From Flavobacteriaceae bacterium (GTDB lineage Bacteria; Bacteroidota; Bacteroidia; Flavobacteriales; Flavobacteriaceae): a stretch of 64,000 nucleotides of DNA. The notes beneath the pieces were generated by a model. The model searched no databases, was not told the DNA's origin, and worked only from the letters and a program-made list of their open reading frames with translations. How positions within the stretch are numbered: the stretch's first letter is position 1; every line of letters starts with the position of its first letter. This document shows, one piece after another, positions 16,838-26,537 of the stretch. A program made the translations under genes and the position numbers. Location of the stretch: positions 1-64,000 of the forward strand of contig CANGTL010000012.1 in assembly GCA_947456815.1 (NCBI GenBank), given 5' to 3'.

Positions 16838-18934
16838 ATGAAACAATATTTCTTATTCTCTTTGCTCATTTTACTTATTAATGCAAATGTCTTGTTTGCT
16901 CAGGATAAGAGTTATACAAAACACACAGTCGCGAAAGGAGAAACCATATCTCAAATTGCAACAAAGTACAATGTAACGCCTTATGATATTTATACTTTAA
17001 ATCCAGATGCTCAGAAAGGAATCCGAGAAAATGATTTGATCTTAATACCAGCTTCAACTATTAAGAAAGCAGATAATGCAACTTCAGCTCCAAAGAAAAA
17101 TGCCACTTCAAATAGAACACATACCGCAAAACCTAAAGAAACATTATACAGTATCTCACGCGACTATAATGTCAATGTTGAAGACTTAAAAAGCTTAAAT
17201 GAGCAAGCATTGCTTAACGGCTTAAAGATTGGTCAAGTTATCAGAATCCCTGATGTTGCAGCGGATGCTAGTGAAGTGAAATCAAAAGATATGATTACAG
17301 AAACTCACGAGAAACCTCAACCAAAAGCACCTGAAAATCAAGTAGTTGCTCCAGTTGCATCAAACTCAAGTCAAGATAATAATGTAGTTCACATCGTTGA
17401 ACCCAAAGAAACTAAGTTTGGTATTGCTAAGAAATACGGAATGACGGTTCAAGAACTAGAACAACGCAACCCGCAAATAGTGTCTAATTTGCCTGTAGGT
17501 TTTAAATTGATTATCAGTGGAGCGGCACAAAAATCAGAAAGTTCTAAGGTGGCCACTGAACGACCGATAGTAGAAAAACCAAAACCAGTAGTCACTGAAA
17601 TCGTTAAAGATGAAATTGTAGAGACTAAGACAATTCGAACACTTACTAAAACAGGGTACGCAAATTACGAAGTAAAACAAGGCGATACGATGTACAGTTT
17701 ATCTCAGTATTTTAAAATAACGGAAGACGAATTGTTGCAGTTAAACCCGACACTTAAAGACGGCGTAAAAGCAGGAATGATCTTAAAAGTGCCCGGAAGA
17801 GGAACTATAAAAACAGATGTTGAGCAAACAATTGCCTTGAAAACGGCAAGTAAAACTATAGTGCCGAATTCTTCTAGAAAGTCATTAGTATTGCTATTGC
17901 CCTTTAATGCAGTTAAAATTCAGAGCGACACGTTAAAGACCATGGATATTCGTCTAAAGAAAGATGCTTTTTTGAATATGACACTCGATTTCTACTCGGG
18001 AGCATTGATGGCGATTGATTCCGCAAAAACGCTGGGTTTGAATGTTGATGTCAAAATTTTTGATTCTGAAGAAAGTAAAATAAGTTCAAATGTCGAGAAT
18101 ATTGTTAAGAACAATAATCTTCAGGATGCCGACGCAGTTATTGGTCCGTTTTACCAACAATATATCGAAAAAACGGCGGAACTGCTTAGCGCTAAAAATG
18201 TTCCCGTAATTTCGCCACTTTCAAAAGAAATAGGAAAGTCATTTCCCAATCTTTTCCAAGCAATGCCTCCGAGTGATTATGGTAAAACTGCAATGTTTGC
18301 GTACATGATGTCGAAAAATGGAAACATAATAGTCGTGAGTGATCCAAAAAGAGTTTATAACAAAGATTTCATTTCAAAAAATTATCCTGCTGCGAAGTTT
18401 GTTACTCTTTTAGATAATGGGGCATTAGATATTACAAATCTGAAGTCTATGTTTGTAAAAGGAGTTCAAAACTATGTAGTTCTAGATTCTGAAAGAACAG
18501 GGTTAATTCTTGGTACCACAAATGTCTTACTAAATGAATTATCAAATTTTCAAATACAGTTGGTGATTATTGAGCCAAACGAAACACTAGATTTTGAAGA
18601 GGTTTCCATGAAAAGACTTACTATTTTGAAATTGTTGTATCCATCATTAACTCGCGATAATAATTCAATTGAAGCCACTCATTTTGATAAAAACTATAAG
18701 GAAGTTAATAAAGTGTTTCCAAGTCAATATGCTGTGCGAGGATTCGACGTTACTTTTGATACGCTAATGAGAATCACTCAGAGCAGTTCATTTATGTCGT
18801 CTGCAGACCAGATTAAGTCCGAGCAAATTGAAAGCAAATTCGAATATTTCAAAAAAGGTACAGAAGGTTTCGTAAATAAAGGTGTCTATATTTTGGAATA
18901 CCAAGATGATCTGTCTGTAAAACAAGTAAACTAA
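16838..18934 (+). CDS. LysM protein with periplasmic-binding-protein (LpoA/LivK-like) domain
   Basis: This 698-residue protein has a signal peptide (MKQYFLFSLLILLINANVLFAQ) and four LysM domains (~27-70, ~92-137, ~185-228 and ~274-318), followed by a type 1 periplasmic-binding fold (~345-690) with SLVLLLPFNA, FYSGALMAIDSAKTLGL, DADAVIGPFYQQYIEKTAELL and NVPVISPLSKEIG. The combination recalls LpoA-type regulators of cell-wall synthases, in which the binding fold is used for protein contacts rather than solute uptake; that role here is inference. No transport genes are adjacent, which supports a wall-linked role. Its stop overlaps the next start (TAATG). Confidence 0.85.
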   Translation: MKQYFLFSLLILLINANVLFAQDKSYTKHTVAKGETISQIATKYNVTPYDIYTLNPDAQKGIRENDLILIPASTIKKADNATSAPKKNATSNRTHTAKPKETLYSISRDYNVNVEDLKSLNEQALLNGLKIGQVIRIPDVAADASEVKSKDMITETHEKPQPKAPENQVVAPVASNSSQDNNVVHIVEPKETKFGIAKKYGMTVQELEQRNPQIVSNLPVGFKLIISGAAQKSESSKVATERPIVEKPKPVVTEIVKDEIVETKTIRTLTKTGYANYEVKQGDTMYSLSQYFKITEDELLQLNPTLKDGVKAGMILKVPGRGTIKTDVEQTIALKTASKTIVPNSSRKSLVLLLPFNAVKIQSDTLKTMDIRLKKDAFLNMTLDFYSGALMAIDSAKTLGLNVDVKIFDSEESKISSNVENIVKNNNLQDADAVIGPFYQQYIEKTAELLSAKNVPVISPLSKEIGKSFPNLFQAMPPSDYGKTAMFAYMMSKNGNIIVVSDPKRVYNKDFISKNYPAAKFVTLLDNGALDITNLKSMFVKGVQNYVVLDSERTGLILGTTNVLLNELSNFQIQLVIIEPNETLDFEEVSMKRLTILKLLYPSLTRDNNSIEATHFDKNYKEVNKVFPSQYAVRGFDVTFDTLMRITQSSSFMSSADQIKSEQIESKFEYFKKGTEGFVNKGVYILEYQDDLSVKQVN

Positions 18935-19332
18935 TGACTTCAAGAATAACATATTTAGGTGAATTAAGAACTTCTTGCGAACATCTGCAATCAGGAACTA
19001 CGATTCTTACCGATGCGCCTACCGATAATCATGGAAAAGGAGAGGCATTTTCTCCAACAGATTTAGTTGCGACCTCGCTCGGAAGTTGTATGATTTCAAT
19101 TATGGCAATCAAATCAAAAGATTTAGAAGTTGAGTTGCTACATTCGACGATAGAAGTGACCAAGATCATGCAAGCAGAACCTCGAAAGATTGCTAAGATA
19201 ATTGTGTCGCTGAATCTCCCAAGCACGAGCGATAAAAATAAAGTCATCCTCGAAAGAGCAGCGATGACCTGCCCAGTATTCTTGAGTTTGCATCCAGATA
19301 TAGAAAAAGACGTTACTTTCCATTGGAAATAA
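18934..19332 (+). CDS. OsmC family peroxiredoxin-like protein
   Basis: This 132-residue protein is of the OsmC/Ohr fold. Visible features are GKGEAFSPTDLVATSLGSCMISIMAI with the conserved peroxidatic-type Cys (~50), and MTCPVFLSLHPDIEKDV with the second Cys near residue 110. Members reduce organic hydroperoxides with thiols. The YhfA-like subgroup has this length. Its ATG overlaps the stop of the LysM-binding-fold gene by 1 nt, so it is translationally coupled. It ends at a very strong terminator. Confidence 0.9.
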   Translation: MTSRITYLGELRTSCEHLQSGTTILTDAPTDNHGKGEAFSPTDLVATSLGSCMISIMAIKSKDLEVELLHSTIEVTKIMQAEPRKIAKIIVSLNLPSTSDKNKVILERAAMTCPVFLSLHPDIEKDVTFHWK

Positions 19333-19348
19333 ATTGTAAAGAGATATA

Positions 19349-19398
19349 AGAGCCAAGAATCAAGAAAGTACGTTGTCTTGATTCTTGGCTCTTTTTTT
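19349..19398 (+). terminator. Strong rho-independent terminator
   Basis: A perfect 17-bp stem (AGAGCCAAGAATCAAGA / its complement at 19376-19392) with a 10-nt loop is followed by a T-run. It closes the guaA-LysM-LysM-OsmC unit. Confidence 0.9.
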
Positions 19399-19411
19399 TA
19401 TCTTCATCAAC

Positions 19412-19648
19412 ATGAACCAAGACCAAATCAAACTCATTCAACTGGCACATACTAAGATGCCTTTCGGAAAATACGAAGGTCGATTTCTTATCGATTTACC
19501 AGAATATTATGTCGTTTGGTATAGTAATAAGGGATTTCCAAAAGGAACTTTGGGCGAGCAAATGCAGCTGGTCTATGAACTCAAATTAAATGGGTTGGAA
19601 GAACTTATTCGAAATATCAAAAGACAGTATCCGAAGCAGGACTTTTAG
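19412..19648 (+). CDS. DUF3820 family small protein (78 aa)
   Basis: Reading from the ATG at 19412 gives 78 residues with the DUF3820 signature MPFGKYEGRFLIDLPEYYVVWYSNKGFPKGTLGEQM. The upstream in-frame ATG at 19385 lies inside the terminator, so it is rejected. The family is small and cytosolic; its biochemical role is not established, although the compact fold with conserved G-K-Y/H-x-G suggests nucleic-acid or nucleotide contact. It is a lone gene directly after the terminator of the previous unit. Confidence 0.85.
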   Translation: MNQDQIKLIQLAHTKMPFGKYEGRFLIDLPEYYVVWYSNKGFPKGTLGEQMQLVYELKLNGLEELIRNIKRQYPKQDF

Positions 19649-19716
19649 ATCGTTAGCTTTTGAATGCTTTTTTCTATAATAATCTAACAATCTAAACATC
19701 CAATAATCCATTTTAA

Positions 19717-21387
<1,671 letters not shown>

Positions 21388-21410
21388 TTAATTAGTTTTA
21401 GAAAAATAGA

Positions 21411-23309
21411 ATGGAAGAAAAAAAGTTAGACCTCAATTCAATCATAGGCTTTGCATTGATTTTTGGTATTTTGATTTGGATCATGTATCAAAATCAACCT
21501 TCAGAAAAAGAAATAGCAGCAGAAAAGGCCAAGAAAGAATTGGTTCAAAAACAGGCGACAGAAAAAGCCAAAGTTGCTAAAGTACAAGCAAATACGATGA
21601 TTTCGTCTGTAAAGGATTCAACTCAATTGTCTGCGTTGAAAGCCACATTAGGAAATTTTGCCTATTCCGCATCGCTTCCTTCTGCCAAAGATAACTTCAC
21701 CACTATCGAAAACAATTTAATTAAAATTGTAATTGCCAATAAAGGAGGTTTTATTACAGAAGCCACATTAAAAAATCAGGAAAAATTCAAGAAAGGCTCT
21801 GGTCAGTTGGTTTCTTTAATCAAAGACAATAATACTGATTTGAATATTAGTTTGTTGACTCAGGACAACCGAACACTGCAAACAAAGGATTTATACTTCG
21901 AGCCGACAGTGTCAAAAGTGGGGGATAAGCAGATTGTATCGATGCGATTGAAAGCTGGTGAAAATGAGTATTTGGAATACAAATACGTATTGAACCCCGA
22001 TGATTATATGATTGATTTTGACGTCCGTTCTCAAGGGTTGAATAAAGTCTTAAACACTAGTAAGCCATTAGATTTAGAATGGAAAGCGAAAGCCATTCGT
22101 AATGAAAAAGGCATTGCTTATGAAAATAGATACACTGAAATTTATTTTGAATATGAAGACAGTAAAATTGACTATGTTGGACAAGGTGAAAACAAAGAAG
22201 AAAACCCCAACAAGGTTAGTTTTATAGCCTTTAAACAGCATTTTTTTAGCGCTATTCTTTTGACAAAAACTCCTTTTGAAAATGCTAAACTTCATTCTCA
22301 AAATCTAGTTTTGGATGAGAAAAAGGACACGATTTTTACCAAGCAATTCAAAGCCAATATGCCATTAGCATTTAACAATGGCGAGTTGGATTATAAAATG
22401 AATTGGTACTTAGGTCCAACGGATTATACTTTATTAAAGTCGTACGACAGAAATATCAATAAGATTATTTCATTAGGTTGGGGAATTTTTGGATGGATTA
22501 ATATGTTCATCTTTATTCCATTATTCGGATTCTTGAGTTCATACATCGCGTACGGAATTGCAATCATCATCTTTACGATTATCATCAAGATTGCGATGTC
22601 ACCTATTACCTACAAATCATTTTTGTCACAAGCTAAGATGAAAGTATTGCGTCCGGAAATCAACGAATTGAATGACAAATTCGGAAAAGACCCGATGAAA
22701 AAGCAACAAGAAACCATGAAGTTGTATAACAAAGCGGGTGTTAATCCGATGGCCGGTTGTATTCCTGCGTTGATTCAAATTCCTTTTATGTATGCTTCGT
22801 TTCAGTTTTTCCCTTCTGCTTTCGAATTAAGACAAAAAGGGTTTCTTTGGGCGGATGATTTATCTTCTTTCGACCAAATTGCGAAATTGCCGTTTCATAT
22901 TCCGTTGTATGGTGATCATATAAGTTTGTTCCCAATCTTGGCAGCAATCGCTATTTTCTTTTATATGAAAATGACGTCTGGCGATCAACAAATGGCAGCG
23001 CCGCAGCAAGAAGGAATGCCAGATATGGGGAAAATTATGAAAATCATGATTTACGTTTCTCCGGTGATGATGTTGATTTTCTTTAATAGTTATGGTGCTG
23101 GATTGAGTTTGTATAACTTCATTTCGAATCTAATTACGATTGGAATTATGTTCGTGATCAAAAACTATATCGTAGATTCTGAGAAGATTCATGCTCAAAT
23201 TCAAGAGAACAAACTGAAAGAGCCAAAGAAGAAAAGTGGCTTCCAGCAAAAACTGCAAAAAATCATGGAAGATGCTGAAGCGCAGAAGGCACAGCAGAAG
23301 AAGAAATAA
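21411..23309 (+). CDS. yidC: Membrane protein insertase YidC
   Basis: This 632-residue YidC/Oxa1-type insertase has an N-terminal membrane anchor (~8-25) and a large periplasmic beta-supersandwich domain (~60-355). The conserved C-terminal five-helix core (~360-590) shows SYIAYGIAIIIFTIIIKIAMSP, MAGCIPALIQIPFMYASFQFF and LSLYNFISNLITIG, followed by a Lys-rich tail that can contact ribosomes. The hydrophilic-groove Arg or Lys residue appears as the Lys in the first core helix. It inserts and folds inner-membrane proteins alone or with SecYEG. It is downstream of pyrG. Confidence 0.96.
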   Translation: MEEKKLDLNSIIGFALIFGILIWIMYQNQPSEKEIAAEKAKKELVQKQATEKAKVAKVQANTMISSVKDSTQLSALKATLGNFAYSASLPSAKDNFTTIENNLIKIVIANKGGFITEATLKNQEKFKKGSGQLVSLIKDNNTDLNISLLTQDNRTLQTKDLYFEPTVSKVGDKQIVSMRLKAGENEYLEYKYVLNPDDYMIDFDVRSQGLNKVLNTSKPLDLEWKAKAIRNEKGIAYENRYTEIYFEYEDSKIDYVGQGENKEENPNKVSFIAFKQHFFSAILLTKTPFENAKLHSQNLVLDEKKDTIFTKQFKANMPLAFNNGELDYKMNWYLGPTDYTLLKSYDRNINKIISLGWGIFGWINMFIFIPLFGFLSSYIAYGIAIIIFTIIIKIAMSPITYKSFLSQAKMKVLRPEINELNDKFGKDPMKKQQETMKLYNKAGVNPMAGCIPALIQIPFMYASFQFFPSAFELRQKGFLWADDLSSFDQIAKLPFHIPLYGDHISLFPILAAIAIFFYMKMTSGDQQMAAPQQEGMPDMGKIMKIMIYVSPVMMLIFFNSYGAGLSLYNFISNLITIGIMFVIKNYIVDSEKIHAQIQENKLKEPKKKSGFQQKLQKIMEDAEAQKAQQKKK

Positions 23310-23361
23310 ACAATTGAGTTGCTAAAAAAAATATTTAAGTAGACAACTTCATTTATGTAGA

Positions 23362-23404
23362 AATCCTAAAAGAACTGGAATACGGTTAGTTTAGGATTTT
23401 TTTT
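23362..23404 (+). terminator. Rho-independent terminator of yidC
   Basis: AATCCTAAA pairs with TTTAGGATT and a T-run follows. It lies about 50 nt after the yidC stop. Confidence 0.75.
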
Positions 23405-23506
23405 GAGCTTGACTTTCATTAAATCAGCGATGCATAAACCTTCATAAAAGCATATAAGAATGTTTTGAGTGGCATTGAGGACGATAAAGACGAAGTCCTA
23501 ACGAAA

Positions 23507-23544
23507 CAAAAAAAAACCTAATCAATTGAAATTCAATGATTAGG
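23507..23544 (-). terminator. Terminator of tRNA-Arg transcript
   Basis: On the minus strand CCTAATCA and TGATTAGG form a stem with an inner TTGAA/TTCAA extension, followed by a run of T (A-run 23507-23516 on plus). It lies 12 nt after the tRNA 3' end. Confidence 0.75.
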
Positions 23545-23556
23545 AATTTAAAATTG

Positions 23557-23630
23557 TGACCTCGACAAGATTCAAACTTGTAACCTTCTGAGCCGTAATC
23601 AGATGCGCTATTCAGTTGCGCCACGAGGCC
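23557..23630 (-). tRNA. tRNA-Arg (anticodon ACG)
   Basis: The minus strand folds into a 74-nt cloverleaf: acceptor GGCCTCG pairing with CGAGGTC (one G-U), D-arm stem GCGC/GCGC, anticodon stem TCTGA/TCAGA with loop TTACGGC (anticodon ACG, presumably edited to ICG by TadA), variable loop AGGTT, T-stem ACAAG/CTTGT with loop TTTGAAT, and discriminator A. The CCA end is not encoded, as is usual in Bacteroidota. The T-loop has TTTGAAT instead of the usual TTCGAAT. Confidence 0.95.
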
Positions 23631-23719
23631 ATTTTTGTGGGTGCAAATATAAGTATATTTGACGATTATGCAAATGAATTTTAAAATTAAAAACTGTTTT
23701 TTTTAAATATTGACTCCTT

Positions 23720-23860
23720 TTATTTTAATGCGCGTATGGTTACAAAATAACGCCAACCAATGATAGCCAGTTGCCATTTCTTCGCTTTGGAAATATCAAG
23801 TCGACGTTTTGTGAAACTAGGAAGTATGAGCTTGTTAAGCTTTGCAATTAATATATACAT
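23720..23860 (-). CDS. Tiny conserved-looking protein (46 aa)
   Basis: The minus strand from the ATG at 23860 encodes 46 residues: MYILIAKLNKLILPSF, then a basic region TKRRLDISKAKKWQLAI and the end IIGWRYFVTIRALK, stop TAA at 23720. It is highly basic with two Trp. A TATATTTG promoter element lies 19 nt before the ATG. From memory, near-identical short proteins occur in Flavobacteria and are sometimes labelled SsrA-binding protein in databases, apparently through proximity or transferred naming; it lacks the SmpB fold. It is likely a real gene, perhaps binding RNA or membrane. Confidence 0.7.
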   Translation of the reverse strand: MYILIAKLNKLILPSFTKRRLDISKAKKWQLAIIGWRYFVTIRALK

Positions 23861-23878
23861 ATTGTAAGTCTGTCACAG

Positions 23879-23886
23879 CAAATATA
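23879..23886 (-). promoter_or_regulatory. -7 promoter element for the 46-aa gene
   Basis: The minus strand reads TATATTTG, a perfect TAnnTTTG match 19 nt before the ATG at 23860. It partly overlaps the T-run of the upstream terminator. Confidence 0.55.
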
Positions 23887-23916
23887 AAAAAAAAGACTGC
23901 CGTTTCTGACAGTCTT
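23884..23916 (-). terminator. Terminator of the BlaI-M56 operon
   Basis: AAGACTG and CAGTCTT form a short stem followed on the minus strand by nine or so T. It lies just after the M56 gene stop (23926). Confidence 0.8.
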
Positions 23917-23925
23917 CCTTTGATC

Positions 23926-25737
23926 TTATTTTTTCTCTTTCTTCTGTTCCGCTCTCAACTTCTCTAGTTCTGCCTTAGATTTTTCAATTTCAAGTCGTGC
24001 TTGCTTCAGTTCTTCTTTTGCAGCTTCCATTTCTTTTTTGGCTGCTTCTAATTCAGGTTTTGTACTTTCTGCATCACGACGAACTTTAATAATTTCTGGT
24101 TTAATACGCTTCATTTCTGCTCTAACACGCTCCAGTTCTGGTTTTGCTTTTTCAATCGAAATTCTCGCTTCTCGTATGGCTCTCTTTTTAATCTTACCTA
24201 TTTCTTTTGCATCCAGGTCAAAGCGCAATTGGTCTAAACTTGATAAGGAACTATTAAGCATCGGTTCTAATTCCGCAATGATTTTATCAGAATCCAAATC
24301 GATAATCTCATCATTAACTACAATTTGGATTTTGTTTTTTCCATTGCCAAATTTCTTAATCATGACTTTCTTGTCTCCTTTTCTAGGTGTAGCAGGCATG
24401 GGTGCTTCTGGTGCCTCAGCAGCTTCTGGAACTTCTGGCGCCTCGGGAGCTTCCGCTGCTTCTGGTGCTTCTTCCGTGTCTTCATCATCACCAAAAACGG
24501 TTACTGAAACATCATTTTCTTCGTCACCATCGTTCATGAACTTATAGACAAATCTTTCCGATTCATCCGAAGCATTGGCGAAACCAATCGCACCATCATC
24601 ATTTTTGTAAAAACGGATTGGCTTTATTGGCTCGTCACCACTGCATTGCGACACGCCTTTTGAACCTTTGGCATCGTCATATTCGACTTTAATAGCGACA
24701 ATTTCACCTGCCGAATTTCTTTTTACTTTAGAGAATTTCAATTTGATGTTGTGTTCTTTCTTGAGCAACGCAGCGTCTTTCTTCAATTGTTCATCGGTAG
24801 AATTCTTGTTGATTTCAACAGCAATTTGGTCTTGTTCAACGACTGTTCTTCGTATATTTTCTGTTTTCTTTTCTTGCGCAATTACCTTTACTTGAAAATA
24901 AAATAAGAAAGCTGCCAAAGCTGGAATCATGATAAAGTACTTCCAGTAATTCGATTTTTTTGATTGATTTTTGTTTAACATAACGATTCGTTTTTTGATT
25001 AATGATTGATAAAATGGATTGGTGATTGCTACACAATTGTGCTGTGTAGTAACTTTTAATAAAGTGATTTGATATGATTTTTTGTCATCTAAAGTTTTTA
25101 AGGCTTCGGTATCGGCGATAAATTCCAAGTTTTGCATCATCGCTTTTTGATAAAACCAAATGATTGGATTGTACCAAAACACGATGCAGAAAAGTCGAGA
25201 AATCAATACATCAACAGAATGTTTTTGCTCGCAATGCACACGCTCGTGCGCCAAAATGTGCGTCAATTCAGATGCATTAAACAACTCAGAATTATACACG
25301 ATATAATTAAAGTAGGAGAAAGGCGCCACTTTTTCATTCACGTCAATTAATTTATAATCTTGAATTTGCTGAATATTTTTTCCTTTCAATAAAGCTCGTA
25401 AATGTTTAAAGTCGAAAAGCAACTGAAACAAAAACAACAATAATCCAATGCCGTAAATACAACTTAAAACGAGCAGCCAGTTAATCTCAAAAGTGTCGGC
25501 TACCGCTGGCATGGGTTCGCTAATCGTTTCCCATTGCTTTACAGCTTGCGTCGTCTCCACCCAAATTACTTTCTTAAACGTTACCAACGGCAATAGTACA
25601 GAAGTAATTAATCCCAACAACAAGAACCAGCGATTGGTTTTAAAGAAAGTTTCTTTGCGCAGTAACAAAGTATAAGCGAGAAAAAATACTGCAGTTAAGC
25701 CACTCGATTTCAGGATATATTCCAATAGATTTTCCAT
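23926..25737 (-). CDS. BlaR1/MecR1-like M56 family membrane peptidase with long charged C-terminal coiled coil
   Basis: In this 603-residue protein the N-terminal ~290 residues form a BlaR1-type module with several membrane helices and the zinc motif HERVH (~164) inside LTHILAHERVHCEQKHSVDVL, plus the downstream LEFIADTEAL containing the third ligand Glu. A membrane helix follows (~270-290). Instead of the penicillin-binding sensor of BlaR1 there is a ~300-residue extracytoplasmic part with a Glu/Ala/Pro run (EAPEAAEAPEAPEVPEAAE) and a Lys/Glu coiled coil to the C-terminus. It is 4 nt downstream of a BlaI-type repressor, so the pair should be a signalling unit: stimulus, peptidase activation, repressor cleavage. 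What is sensed is unknown; envelope stress is possible. Confidence 0.9.
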   Translation of the reverse strand: MENLLEYILKSSGLTAVFFLAYTLLLRKETFFKTNRWFLLLGLITSVLLPLVTFKKVIWVETTQAVKQWETISEPMPAVADTFEINWLLVLSCIYGIGLLLFLFQLLFDFKHLRALLKGKNIQQIQDYKLIDVNEKVAPFSYFNYIVYNSELFNASELTHILAHERVHCEQKHSVDVLISRLFCIVFWYNPIIWFYQKAMMQNLEFIADTEALKTLDDKKSYQITLLKVTTQHNCVAITNPFYQSLIKKRIVMLNKNQSKKSNYWKYFIMIPALAAFLFYFQVKVIAQEKKTENIRRTVVEQDQIAVEINKNSTDEQLKKDAALLKKEHNIKLKFSKVKRNSAGEIVAIKVEYDDAKGSKGVSQCSGDEPIKPIRFYKNDDGAIGFANASDESERFVYKFMNDGDEENDVSVTVFGDDEDTEEAPEAAEAPEAPEVPEAAEAPEAPMPATPRKGDKKVMIKKFGNGKNKIQIVVNDEIIDLDSDKIIAELEPMLNSSLSSLDQLRFDLDAKEIGKIKKRAIREARISIEKAKPELERVRAEMKRIKPEIIKVRRDAESTKPELEAAKKEMEAAKEELKQARLEIEKSKAELEKLRAEQKKEKK

Positions 25738-25741
25738 AATC

Positions 25742-26104
25742 TTAGTCTTTTTTATTTTCGATCATCGCTAAAATTTCTCGCAATTCCTCCGCAGATATTT
25801 TCTCTTCCTTCGCAAAATGCGACACCATATTTTTATACGAACTATTAAAATATGTTTCTATTGCGGAGTTCATAAACTTCTTACGATAGTCCTCTTTATC
25901 CACAATCGGATAATATTGATGCGTGTTCCCGTAGGCATTGTGCGCAACAAAACCCTTTTCCTCCAAGTTTCTAATAATCGTAGAAAGCGTGTTATAATGT
26001 GGCTGTTCCTCTATAATTTCTGCCATCACTTCCTTTACAAAAGCCTTTTCAAGCTTCCATAAAATGTGCATAATTTCTTCTTCTTTGTTGGTGAGTTTTT
26101 GCAT
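25742..26104 (-). CDS. BlaI/MecI/CopY family transcriptional repressor
   Basis: This 120-residue winged-helix repressor contains LTNKEEEIMHILWKLEKAFVKEVM and YNTLSTIIRNLEEKGFVAHNAYGNTHQYYPIV, the classic BlaI helix-turn-helix and wing, followed by a dimerisation tail. It binds DNA as a dimer and is inactivated by proteolysis by its partner M56 peptidase, whose gene starts 4 nt downstream. It very likely represses its own operon. No operator was identified with confidence in the repeat-rich upstream DNA. TACA/TGTA half-sites, as used by BlaI-like proteins, are not clearly paired. Confidence 0.92.
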   Translation of the reverse strand: MQKLTNKEEEIMHILWKLEKAFVKEVMAEIIEEQPHYNTLSTIIRNLEEKGFVAHNAYGNTHQYYPIVDKEDYRKKFMNSAIETYFNSSYKNMVSHFAKEEKISAEELREILAMIENKKD

Positions 26105-26130
26105 CGCAAGTTTTATTAGAATTATTTTTT

Positions 26131-26246
26131 GAGCGTTGCCACAAGGGCCGGGCTATCCACTGCAATCTTTTGTGTCGAACACCGCCACAAAAGGATTTCC
26201 GTTACACACGAGCGATAGCGAACTGGCGAAGCAATCCCTAACGCAG
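26131..26246. repeat. Dispersed structured repeat, copy 2 (variant outer arms)
   Basis: The inner stem-loop (26164-26198) is identical over 35 nt to the copy at 5449-5483. The outer parts differ: GCGTT at 26133-26137 pairs with AACGC at 26240-26244, and GGGCTATCC is retained on one side, while the other arm is replaced by ACGAGCGATAGCG. On the minus strand it lies in the possible leader of the BlaI gene (start 26104). It is either a structured RNA or a REP-like element. This copy, two heptad arrays (26346-26377 and 26503-26537) and unique AT-rich DNA fill the 433-nt gap 26105-26537; I see no gene there. Confidence 0.72.
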
Positions 26247-26345
26247 AATTGTCGTCAAATCTAACGCAATTCAAACATACAACTATATTTTTAGTTACAC
26301 AACTATAAAAGTAGTTATTTAACTAAAATTTAAGGAACGGAGGAG

Positions 26346-26377
26346 TAATTGATAATTGATAATTGACAATTGACAAT
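26346..26377. repeat. Heptad tandem array, left (TAATTGA units)
   Basis: Three TAATTGA units, one CAATTGA and a partial CAATGAA run head to tail. The reverse complement of the unit is the repeat of the array at 26503-26537, so the two arrays are inverted around a 125-nt spacer. Confidence 0.75.
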
Positions 26378-26502
26378 GAAGACAAAGTACTAAAGAAGGG
26401 TTAATGCATTATGGAAGGCGCATGTTTCAAAAACTAAATTACTTAAGTTGCCTTCAATCAAGATGCTCAAAACGTACCAGATGATTGATGATAAAGTAAT
26501 TA

Positions 26503-26537
26503 TCAATTATCAATTATCAATTATCAATTATCAATTG
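26503..26537. repeat. Heptad tandem array, right (TCAATTA units)
   Basis: Four exact TCAATTA units and one TCAATTG lie directly at the 3' end of the minus-strand 74-residue gene. The array is the mirror complement of the array at 26346-26377 and could pair with it in single-stranded form. Slippage-prone. Confidence 0.8.

Noticed and set aside
26346..26537. CRISPR array
   Set aside because: The units are 7 bp, contiguous and without spacers of equal size, and no cas gene is present.
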